Positions 1-4,617 of a stretch of DNA of 6,071 nt are shown here, piece by piece. The DNA lies in NCBI GenBank assembly GCA_037478835.1, contig JBBFLV010000019.1:1-6071 (forward strand), written 5' to 3'. A program made the position numbers and the translations under genes. Origin of the DNA: 630D-37 sp037478835. GTDB lineage: Bacteria > Chloroflexota > Anaerolineae > Anaerolineales > Villigracilaceae. The notes under the pieces were generated by a model. That model saw only the letters and a list, made by a program, of their open reading frames with translations, was not told the DNA's origin and ran no database searches. Every line of letters starts with the position of its first letter. Position 1 is the stretch's first letter.

Positions 1-178
1 TTTCTATTGATTCCTGTTGGTTGCGCTCCTCATCGGCACACTTTTCCGTGCCGATACGGCACACTTTTCCGTGCCGATGATCGATCGGCACACTTTTCCG
101 TGCCGATGGCCCATGCTCTGACTTTTCTATTGATTCCTGTTGGTTGCGCTCCTCATCGGCACACTTTTCCGTGCCGAT
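1..178. repeat. 55-bp perfect direct repeat, period 123 bp
   Basis: Bases 1-55 and 124-178 are identical. With one base inserted at position 56, the match continues to 78 against 200. The period is 123 bp, or 41 codons, so the duplication keeps the reading frame of the O-like gene across the 55-bp block. Each copy carries a spacer that includes TTGATTCCTGTTGG-type sequence plus two adjacent iterons. The left copy may begin before the window. It looks like a recent tandem duplication that raised the iteron number. Confidence 0.9.
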
Positions 179-529
179 CGGCACACTTTTCCGTGCCGAT
201 CGCCATAACCTGTATCGCTTTTGAATCCCGAGCGTTGTCAGACAGTTATGTGATAGATCGGCACGGTTTTTCGTGCTGATGATCATGTTCGCCGCAGACA
301 ACCATCGAAGCGCGCCAGTAACGCGCTGCCGTTCAGTTTTTAGCCTCTTAGCGATCTTGCTATGTGTCGTCTGGAAGGTCTTGCGGTTGTAGCCGTAGGT
401 CATCCGCAGGATGTAGTCGAAGACCCTGCGGACCTCCCCAGGCATTCGGACGTCGATCAGCGCGTCAAGAAGCTCATTCGCAATCTTGACGTAGCCCTCT
501 TCGATTTGCGGAACGCCTTGCTTGCTCAT
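1..529 (-). CDS. Lambda O-type phage replication initiator, N-terminal part (runs off the left edge)
   Basis: The minus frame is open from ATG at 529 to base 1 (176 codons, no stop), so the gene is cut by the window edge. Residues 8-110 look like the N-terminal winged-helix domain of phage replication protein O. The cues are the opening PQIEEGYVKIANELLDAL, then a MTYGYNRK segment (43-50), a helix-turn-helix around 55-80, and the closing TLGIQKRYRLW (99-109). In that family this domain binds origin iterons and the C-terminal part, not visible here, contacts the helicase or its loader. After residue 110 the protein becomes a low-complexity repeat of IGTEKCAD- and SARKSVP-like peptides, because the DNA there is an iteron array. 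ATG 529 is the first usual start after an in-frame TAG at 557-559, and its ribosome site is weak. The gene lies 38 bp after the 568-777 gene, so it is probably the third gene of the early operon. Confidence 0.85.
   Translation of the reverse strand, partial: MSKQGVPQIEEGYVKIANELLDALIDVRMPGEVRRVFDYILRMTYGYNRKTFQTTHSKIAKRLKTERQRVTGALRWLSAANMIISTKNRADLSHNCLTTLGIQKRYRLWRSARKSVPIGTEKCADEERNQQESIEKSEHGPSARKSVPIDHRHGKVCRIGTEKCADEERNQQESIE
32..280. other. Probable replication origin: dyad iterons inside the O-like gene
   Basis: Six copies of a 24-bp dyad, ATCGGCAC-N8-GTGCCGAT, lie at 32-55, about 55-78, 84-107, 155-178, 177-200 and 257-280. In copies 1 to 5 the loop is ACTTTTCC. Copy 2 is out of step by one base at its left edge (ATACGGCAC). 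Copy 6 is degenerate, with GGTTTTTC in the loop and GTGCTGAT as right arm. Copies 4 and 5 share two bases, and copies 1-2 and 4-5 have centres 22-23 bp apart, about two helical turns. In lambda the origin is a set of dyad iterons within gene O, bound by the N-terminal domain of O. Here the repeats follow directly after the region coding for that domain. Origin function is inferred. The AT-rich melting region would lie further left, outside the window. Confidence 0.75.
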
Positions 530-567
530 CCTGAGCGCCTGGCGGATACGGGCCGCCTACAAAAAAA

Positions 568-777
568 CTACTGAAAGTGAATTTCTTTTCTGGTATCTTC
601 CGCCCTTGCATGGTCAACCAGGGAGGGGTTGACAAGCACGCTCGGGAGAGAAAGCAGGAGGCACGTTCGTAAGATCTGGGATTTCGGGCGATCGATCTGT
701 TTTGCGGCCAGATCGAGCCACTCCGAAAACTGCTCACACACCTTGAAGTTTAGGACCACCTCTTTTTTTCCCGCCAC
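568..777 (-). CDS. Small ribbon-helix-helix-like DNA-binding protein
   Basis: This 69-residue protein reads like a ribbon-helix-helix (CopG/Arc class) regulator. It has a basic N-terminus, a beta-strand-like EVVLNFKV (6-13), a first helix FSEWLDLAAKQID (17-29), the turn RPKS (30-33) and a second helix QILRTCLLLS (34-43), then a polar tail of about 20 residues. Such proteins dimerise through the strand and place it in the DNA major groove. The start is GTG at 777: a strong GGGAGG motif, overlapping the upstream stop, lies 7 bases before it, whereas the ATG two bases upstream is in another frame that stops quickly. It sits between the Cro-like gene and the O-like gene, the place of cII in lambda, so a role in early gene control is inferred from position. 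The fold call is by eye. It could also be an unrelated small helical protein. Confidence 0.65.
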   Translation of the reverse strand: MAGKKEVVLNFKVCEQFSEWLDLAAKQIDRPKSQILRTCLLLSLPSVLVNPSLVDHARAEDTRKEIHFQ

Positions 778-781
778 ATTG

Positions 782-790
782 TCACCTCCC
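782..790 (-). promoter_or_regulatory. Ribosome binding site overlapping the upstream stop codon
   Basis: On the minus strand the sequence GGGAGGTGA contains both the Shine-Dalgarno motif of the RHH-like gene and the TGA stop of the Cro-like gene (784-782). GTG at 777 follows after 7 bases. This decides the GTG start and implies translational coupling of the two genes. Confidence 0.75.
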
Positions 791-1024
791 TTTTGCGTTT
801 TCAGTTGAGGATCGTTCTCTTAGATCAATGATTTCATCCCAGGGATCGCCATACTCGTCGGGATAAAGAAACCTCAGGCGGTCGACGCCTGTGATCCGCT
901 CCAATTTTTTGGCGGTCTTGGTGGAAGTGCTGCCCCTTCGGCGGGCCTTGTCCAGGGTGTCACGATTGACGCCGATTTCTTTGGCAAGAGCGCTCACGCG
1001 CCACTTTTTGAGCTTGGCTTCCAT
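782..1024 (-). CDS. Cro-like helix-turn-helix regulator
   Basis: This 80-residue protein has an N-terminal HTH. Residues 9-18 (RVSALAKEIG) form the first helix, 19-29 (VNRDTLDKARR) the likely recognition helix, and 34-50 a third helix (TSTKTAKKLERITGVD). A short acidic tail containing YPDEYGDPWDEI follows. The size and lack of further domains fit a Cro or small XRE-type repressor. It is the first gene of the minus-strand early operon and diverges from the larger HTH gene at 1038, with only 13 bp between the two start codons. No Shine-Dalgarno motif precedes ATG 1024. A promoter whose -10 box ends 7 bases before the A of the ATG suggests a leaderless mRNA. Its recognition helix resembles that of the divergent protein (both V-x-R-D-T-L-x-K), so both probably read the same operators. 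Confidence 0.8.
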   Translation of the reverse strand: MEAKLKKWRVSALAKEIGVNRDTLDKARRRGSTSTKTAKKLERITGVDRLRFLYPDEYGDPWDEIIDLRERSSTENAKGR

Positions 1025-1074
1025 GCAGAAAGCGTAAATGAAAAAAGTAGAAATGTCAAGAAACTATTTCTGCA
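1024..1074. promoter_or_regulatory. Operator region of the divergent regulators (oR-like)
   Basis: Three copies of a half-site G(T/C)AGAAA lie here: TGCAGAAA at 1024-1031, AGTAGAAA at 1046-1053, and TGCAGAAA on the minus strand at 1074-1067. The first two are direct repeats 22 bp apart; the second and third form an inverted pair around the -35 box of the minus-strand promoter. The sites also overlap both start codons and the first codons of the plus-strand HTH gene. The same half-site forms the inverted repeat at 1591-1633. Repressor binding is inferred. Confidence 0.65.
1031..1059 (-). promoter_or_regulatory. pR-like early promoter of the cro-like operon
   Basis: On the minus strand a perfect TTGACA (1059-1054) is followed after 17 bases by TACGCT (1036-1031). 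The expected transcription start is at about 1024, the A of the Cro-like start codon. The promoter resembles the one at 1607-1635 (TTGACA, 17 bases, TACACT). Operator half-sites flank and overlap it. Confidence 0.7.
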
Positions 1075-1550
1075 ATAATCCGGATGATGGCTTTGGAAAG
1101 CGCCTGAGGGCGCTGGTTGACGCTGCCGGACTCAGCGTGGATCGCTTTGCCAAATCCCTGGGAGTTCACCGCGACACTCTTCAGAAGTGGTTCTCCGGCA
1201 AGAGTTTCCCCCGGCGGAAATACCACCACCGCATCGCCAAGATATTGAAAATTCCGGTCGAGGAGCTGTTTGCAAGCGGAGACTATATCGTAGCTCCGCC
1301 GCAGCCGGGCAAGGGTTCAGAAGAGTCGGAGCTTTTGAATATTTATAGAGAATTGAATACTTTAAGGAAAGATCTTCAAGCCTCCAAAGACAGAATTCAC
1401 GAGCTTGAGGCCCTGCTCCAGATTTACCGGACAAGGTACGCAAGCGACAAGCGCAAGGAAGACCACGCCGATCTGAATCCGATAACCCTCAGGAGACCGG
1501 TCGAACCATTCAGCAACCACACGCATAAGACCGGCGAAAACCCATCATAG
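1038..1550 (+). CDS. CI-like phage repressor: XRE-type HTH plus coiled coil
   Basis: This 170-residue protein carries an XRE-type HTH at about 19-79 (FGKRLRALVDAAGLSVDRFA, recognition helix near VHRDTLQKWF at 43-52, closing AKILKIPVEELF). A linker follows, then a predicted coiled coil at 95-131 with leucines spaced through ELLNIYRELNTLRKDL and HELEALLQIY, and a basic-polar tail. The coiled coil probably makes the oligomer. There is no S24/LexA-type peptidase domain, so RecA-triggered self-cleavage as in lambda CI is not expected. The gene lies between two matching operator regions and is oriented like lambda cI, with the recombination operon downstream on the same strand. Neither ATG 1038 nor in-frame ATG 1053 has a good ribosome site; 1053 would place the start after one operator half-site. 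I see no convincing plus-strand promoter. A Cro-type or antirepressor role cannot be excluded. Confidence 0.75.
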   Translation: MKKVEMSRNYFCNNPDDGFGKRLRALVDAAGLSVDRFAKSLGVHRDTLQKWFSGKSFPRRKYHHRIAKILKIPVEELFASGDYIVAPPQPGKGSEESELLNIYRELNTLRKDLQASKDRIHELEALLQIYRTRYASDKRKEDHADLNPITLRRPVEPFSNHTHKTGENPS

Positions 1551-1590
1551 CCCCGTCCCTCCCCTTGCCCATTTTTCCCATGCCCCATTA

Positions 1591-1633
1591 TGTAGAAAAA
1601 TATTCGTTGACATTTGCCGAATTATTTTCTACA
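1591..1633. promoter_or_regulatory. 43-bp inverted repeat, oL-like operator
   Basis: The left arm at 1591-1606 (TGTAGAAAAATATTCG) and the right arm at 1618-1633 (CGAATTATTTTCTACA) are complementary at 14 of 16 positions, around an 11-bp centre that holds the -35 box. The arm tips carry the GTAGAAA half-site also found at 1024-1074. The right arm runs into the -10 box, so a bound protein would block the promoter. Confidence 0.75.
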
Positions 1634-1635
1634 CT
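1607..1635 (+). promoter_or_regulatory. pL-like promoter of the recombination-integration operon
   Basis: A perfect TTGACA at 1607-1612 is followed by a 17-base spacer and TACACT at 1630-1635. Transcription should start at about 1642. It is the best plus-strand promoter in the window, and no terminator is evident before the integrase, so the transcript may run through all five downstream genes. It is embedded in the inverted repeat at 1591-1633. Confidence 0.8.
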
Positions 1636-1641
1636 ATAGCC

Positions 1642-1874
1642 ATTGAGCTCGAAAGCTGCCCTTCCCGCATAGCGGCTGCGGCGGCAAGTAGGGCTTCAGG
1701 CGGGCATGCGATGACGAGCCGCTCGGCGGCCCCAGCTGTGAGCCCCGCCGCTCTCAAGCGCGACGGGTCAGGCTATTGAGCCGCTAAACCCTCGCCGGGC
1801 AGAGCAACCGGATCCATCGGGACGTTTCAGCATCAACAGGAGGGGTGCACCCTTGCGCACCCGGGGAGGCCTGC
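1642..1874 (+). ncRNA. Long structured 5' leader of the pL-like transcript (no known RNA family recognised)
   Basis: This GC-rich stretch of about 230 nt holds no convincing gene. By eye it can form several hairpins. One is 1655-1660 with 1680-1685 (GCTGCC/GGCGGC, one GU pair), enclosing CCGC-ATA-GCGG at 1665-1675. The second is 1744-1747 with 1764-1767, enclosing CGCT-CTCA-AGCG at 1749-1760. The third is GGCT-ATTG-AGCC at 1771-1782. The fourth is GGGTGC/GCACCC at 1843-1848 and 1857-1862. The last hairpin ends exactly where the ribosome site GGGGAGG of the next gene begins (1863-1869). A 22-codon frame at 1711-1779 has only a weak ribosome site. Possible roles are transcription antitermination or translation control. 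It could also simply be a GC-rich untranslated leader, since such sequence folds readily by chance. Confidence 0.4.
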
Positions 1875-2135
1875 ATGCAAATCCTCGAAGCCGTAGTTCT
1901 TCTGATTGCCGTGGCGATCCTGTTCGTTCTCGCCATGATCGCCGCAGCCGCCATCACCCAGACCGAGCCGAATCTCCTCTACGCCGTCTTCGGCGCAGTC
2001 GTCGGCTTCGTCACGGCAGCCTCGATCTACCAGGGCGCAATCGACGACGAGCGGGCGCGGCACAATGCCGAGATGGAGTGGGCCAAGGAGAACATGAAGA
2101 AGATGCGCCTGCTCTTCAACGGCCGGGACAAGTGA
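1875..2135 (+). CDS. Small membrane protein with two helices and a charged tail
   Basis: This 86-residue protein is of unknown function. Residues 5-27 (EAVVLLIAVAILFVLAMIAA region) form a strong transmembrane helix, and 35-53 (LYAVFGAVVGFVTAASIYQ) a second. A hydrophilic, probably helical tail follows (DDERARHNAEMEWAKENMKK). The short polar loop ITQTEPN lies between the helices. The tail could face the cytoplasm with both ends inside, but topology is not certain. ATG 1875 is preferred over an in-frame GTG at 1845 because GGGGAGG ends 5 bases before it, while the GTG has its AGGAGG motif too close. It is the first gene after the leader and is separated from the nuclease gene by only 3 bp. Lambda carries kil and similar host-acting genes in this operon, but nothing links this protein to them by sequence. 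Confidence 0.75.
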   Translation: MQILEAVVLLIAVAILFVLAMIAAAAITQTEPNLLYAVFGAVVGFVTAASIYQGAIDDERARHNAEMEWAKENMKKMRLLFNGRDK

Positions 2136-2138
2136 TCC

Positions 2139-2687
2139 ATGAAGATCCTGAGTGTCACGGAGGTCCTGCGGCCGTTTGCCGATTTTTCCAAGGTCCCGCA
2201 GAAAACCCTCGAAGAGGCGGCCGCCCGCGGCCGGCGGATCCACGCGGCAGCCGCCGCCCGGCTCTCCGGCGTGTTCCAGGTGACCCCGCTTGAGCCCGGC
2301 GACGAGGGCTATCTGCAATCGCTCCAAACCTGGCTCGATCAAATGGTCCGGGACGTGATCGACGTGGAGCCCGAACTCGTCGACGAGACCCTGGGCTACA
2401 GGGGACACCCGGATCTGATCTGCCGGCTTGTTTCGGGCGCCGGCGCCGTCGTCGACTACAAGACCCCGGCCGTCGAATCCCCAACCTGGAAGTCGCAGAT
2501 CGCAGCCTACCGGCACCTTTCATCGAAATCCTACCGGCACCTGTCTTACATGCTGCGCCCCATCGCCGTCGCGCTCATGCTGCGGCCGGACGGCGGCATG
2601 CCGAAGGCTGTGATCTACCCTTCGAGCGACCGGGACTTCCAGGCGTTCCTCTCGGCGTTGACCGCATATCGTTACTTCAACCCATGA
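2139..2687 (+). CDS. PD-(D/E)XK exonuclease, RecB/Cas4-like
   Basis: This 182-residue protein shows the main motifs of RecB/Cas4-type nucleases: H35 in RGRRIHAAAA, D92 in GHPDLI, D106 and K108 in VVDYKT, and the Q120-x3-Y124 motif in SQIAAY. In this superfamily the two aspartates bind the metal ions and the lysine assists phosphodiester cleavage. The protein is compact, with no helicase part, and about the size of phage exonucleases that partner an annealing protein. It probably chews one strand at double-strand ends so that the RecT-type protein encoded at 3448-4617 can anneal the product, as lambda Exo and Beta do. ATG 2139 begins 3 bases after the preceding stop with no clear ribosome site, so translation is probably coupled. 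The sequence does not reveal strand polarity or processivity. Confidence 0.85.
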   Translation: MKILSVTEVLRPFADFSKVPQKTLEEAAARGRRIHAAAAARLSGVFQVTPLEPGDEGYLQSLQTWLDQMVRDVIDVEPELVDETLGYRGHPDLICRLVSGAGAVVDYKTPAVESPTWKSQIAAYRHLSSKSYRHLSYMLRPIAVALMLRPDGGMPKAVIYPSSDRDFQAFLSALTAYRYFNP

Positions 2688-2699
2688 AGGAGGCAGACC

Positions 2700-3410
2700 A
2701 TGATTGACTTTTCGGCGGCTTTGAACCCTGCAGGGGAAACCGAACACCACGAGCCGACGTTCGAGCGCGGTGTCACTCCGCTCGACCGCGCCAAGCACGT
2801 GCTCATGCAGTTTCGAAGCGCCATCCAGGCGATGAACGCGGAGGCCTCGGAGCTGGATGTCCGGGACGATGAAAGCGAACGACGCGGCGCCGAAATGACC
2901 GCCCAGGCCCGGGCGCTGCTGAGACAGATCGAAGAAAAGCAGAAGCAGATCATCGAGGAGCCTCAGCGGTTCGTCAGGGCGGTCCAGAACTTCACCCTGC
3001 CCTTCCGCAAGGATCTCGATGCGATCATCGCCCAGGTGAAGCGCAAGCTCGAAGCCTACGGATACCGGAAGGAGCTCGCCCGGCGCGAGGCTGAAAAGCG
3101 CGCCCAGGAGGAGGCCGCCCGGATCCAGAAGGAAATGGACCGCGCCGCGAAGAAGGCCGGCGTCGAGCCGGTGACCATCCTCACCCCGGTGCTGCCCGAC
3201 AAGCGCGAGCCGGTCCGGACCGAGAGCGGAACGACGAGCTACGTCAGCGTGTGGGACTACGAGATCGAGGACGTCTCCAGGATCCCCGCCCGCTACCTTC
3301 TGCCGGACCCCACCAACCGCGCCGCCGTCATGGAGTCGATCCGCGCCGGCGTGAGAGAGATCCCGGGGCTCAGGATTTTCGAACGCATGCAGGTCCGCAC
3401 CCGGGCATAG
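2700..3410 (+). CDS. Coiled-coil accessory protein of the phage recombination cassette
   Basis: This 236-residue protein has no enzyme motif that I recognise. A disordered start (1-25) is followed by long charged helices at about 28-152, rich in E, K, R, Q and A, probably coiled coil. A short folded C-terminal part at 173-230 follows, with YVSVWDYEIEDVSRIPARYL and the end motif AGVREIPGLRIFE. From memory, such a C-terminal motif (W-x-[FY]-E-I-x-D, P-x-x-Y-L, G-x-x-E-I-P-G) is common in phage proteins encoded next to RecT-like genes, but their role is not established to my knowledge. It has an ideal ribosome site, AAGGAGG at 2687-2693, six bases before ATG 2700, and lies between the exonuclease and the annealing protein. 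A bridging or end-loading role, or a host-nuclease inhibitor like lambda Gam, would be guesses. Confidence 0.8.
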   Translation: MIDFSAALNPAGETEHHEPTFERGVTPLDRAKHVLMQFRSAIQAMNAEASELDVRDDESERRGAEMTAQARALLRQIEEKQKQIIEEPQRFVRAVQNFTLPFRKDLDAIIAQVKRKLEAYGYRKELARREAEKRAQEEAARIQKEMDRAAKKAGVEPVTILTPVLPDKREPVRTESGTTSYVSVWDYEIEDVSRIPARYLLPDPTNRAAVMESIRAGVREIPGLRIFERMQVRTRA

Positions 3411-3447
3411 GAACGGAAACCCAACAAACGGTTAAGGAGGTTCAGCA

Positions 3448-4617
3448 ATGAGTGAGGAGAAGGAGATTTCTAGAACCAAGGAAGAGCGCCTCCCAATCGA
3501 GAAACGTGCAGAGCTGCTATCAGGCGAAACGTCGCTGTACTTTAACGTCGCCAAATTCGAGCATGCGCAGCGAATCGCCAGCCTTTTTTCCTCGTCCACC
3601 ATGGTTCCCGATCATTTCCAGGGGAACATCGCCAACTGCCTGATCGCCCTGAACTACGCCGACCGGCTCAAGGCCGACCCATTCATGGTCATGCAGAACA
3701 TGTACATCGTCCACGGCCGGCCCGGCGTCGAGGCGAAACTCGTCATCGCACTCATCAACCAGAGCGGAAAATATTCCGAGCCCCTGAAATTCCGGTTTGA
3801 AGGCTCGGGCGACGATTACGGCTGCACCGCCTGGACGCGCGAGGCCAAAAGCGGCGAAGTGGTCGAAGGCCCCAAGGTTACATGGAAAATGGTCAAGTCG
3901 GAAGGCTGGGACAAGGACAAGATCAACAAGAAAACCGGCTATACGCAGACCAGCAAGTGGAAGACCATGCCAGAGATGATGTTCCGCTACCGCGCCGCCA
4001 GCTATTTCGCCAACGTCCACTGTCCTGAGCTTAAGCTCGGCATGCAGACCGTCGAGGAGATCAACGACTACGTCGAGCTCCGCCAGGCTGAGAACGGAAA
4101 ATGGCAGCCCCCGACCGCTGCCACGGCAGGGGAAAGACCGGTGCTCGACCCGGAGGGTTTCGCGGAGATCCTGGAGGACAATCTCCTGGAGCGGTTTCTC
4201 GAAGTCACCGCCGAGAAGAACCACAGCTCCCGGGAGGACGTGGTGCGGGCGGCGAACGCGAACCAGGATGAGTTCATCGCGGCCTTCAAGGCCTGGAAGC
4301 AGAAGGGGATCGCGCCGGCGCCGCCGGCCGAGAAGGCGAAGGGCCGGAAGGCGAAAAAGCAGGAGCCGCCGCCTCAGCCGGATCCGGATCTGGAGAGCAG
4401 GCAGGAGGCTGAAACGAAGCCAGACCCCGCGCCGGCGCCAAACGGCCAGGGCAGCCTGTTTCCGCAGAGCGAGAGGGACAAGCTGATCGCCGAGATCAAG
4501 CGCTACCCGGCCGAAGCGATCACAAAGGCCCGCACATCTATGGGGCTCGCCGAGAACGTCTGGCCGCCGACCGCCGAGGGCTGCGGCCGGATGCTGGATC
4601 TCCTGCTGGAGGGCTGA
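3448..4617 (+). CDS. RecT-family single-strand annealing recombinase with C-terminal extension
   Basis: This 389-residue protein has a core at about 28-212 that matches RecT-type phage annealing proteins: NIANCLIALNYADRLKADPF (60-79), YIVHGRPGVEAKLVIALINQ (86-105), a CTAWTREAKSGEVVEG strand pair, and WKTMPEMMFRYRAASYF (171-187). Such proteins coat single-stranded DNA and pair it with a complementary strand. Beyond the core come a helical segment (233-286), a low-complexity P/E/K/A linker (about 287-340) and a separate C-terminal helical piece (341-389, SERDKLIAEIKRYP to MLDLLLEG). The extension could recruit SSB or another partner, as inferred from layout only. ATG 3448 follows AAGGAGG at 3434-3440 by seven bases. 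The partner nuclease is encoded at 2139-2687. I am confident of the family and less so of the function of the tail. Confidence 0.87.
   Translation: MSEEKEISRTKEERLPIEKRAELLSGETSLYFNVAKFEHAQRIASLFSSSTMVPDHFQGNIANCLIALNYADRLKADPFMVMQNMYIVHGRPGVEAKLVIALINQSGKYSEPLKFRFEGSGDDYGCTAWTREAKSGEVVEGPKVTWKMVKSEGWDKDKINKKTGYTQTSKWKTMPEMMFRYRAASYFANVHCPELKLGMQTVEEINDYVELRQAENGKWQPPTAATAGERPVLDPEGFAEILEDNLLERFLEVTAEKNHSSREDVVRAANANQDEFIAAFKAWKQKGIAPAPPAEKAKGRKAKKQEPPPQPDPDLESRQEAETKPDPAPAPNGQGSLFPQSERDKLIAEIKRYPAEAITKARTSMGLAENVWPPTAEGCGRMLDLLLEG

Noticed and set aside
7..279. Plus-strand open frame over the repeats
   Set aside because: It is the antisense shadow of the O-like gene; absence of stops follows from the repeats.
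1..280. CRISPR array
   Set aside because: The repeats are self-complementary, partly overlapping, with spacers of 0 to 56 bp that are themselves duplicated, and they lie inside an open coding frame.
1..280. Transposon end or MITE cluster
   Set aside because: Clustered repeats can mark IS21-type ends, but here the reading frame of the O-like gene runs through all copies with no stop, and position matches a lambda-type origin. Kept only as an alternative.
362..574. Plus-strand frame of 70 codons
   Set aside because: It lies opposite the conserved winged-helix region of the O-like gene and has no family features.
1000..1040. pRM-like plus-strand promoter for the CI-like gene
   Set aside because: TTGAGC at 1008-1013 and TTGGCT at 1014-1019 lack a -10 box at a proper distance, so no promoter is annotated.
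1845..1874. GTG start adding ten residues to the membrane protein
   Set aside because: The AGGAGG motif is only about one base from this GTG, whereas ATG 1875 has GGGGAGG at a proper distance and begins directly at the membrane helix.
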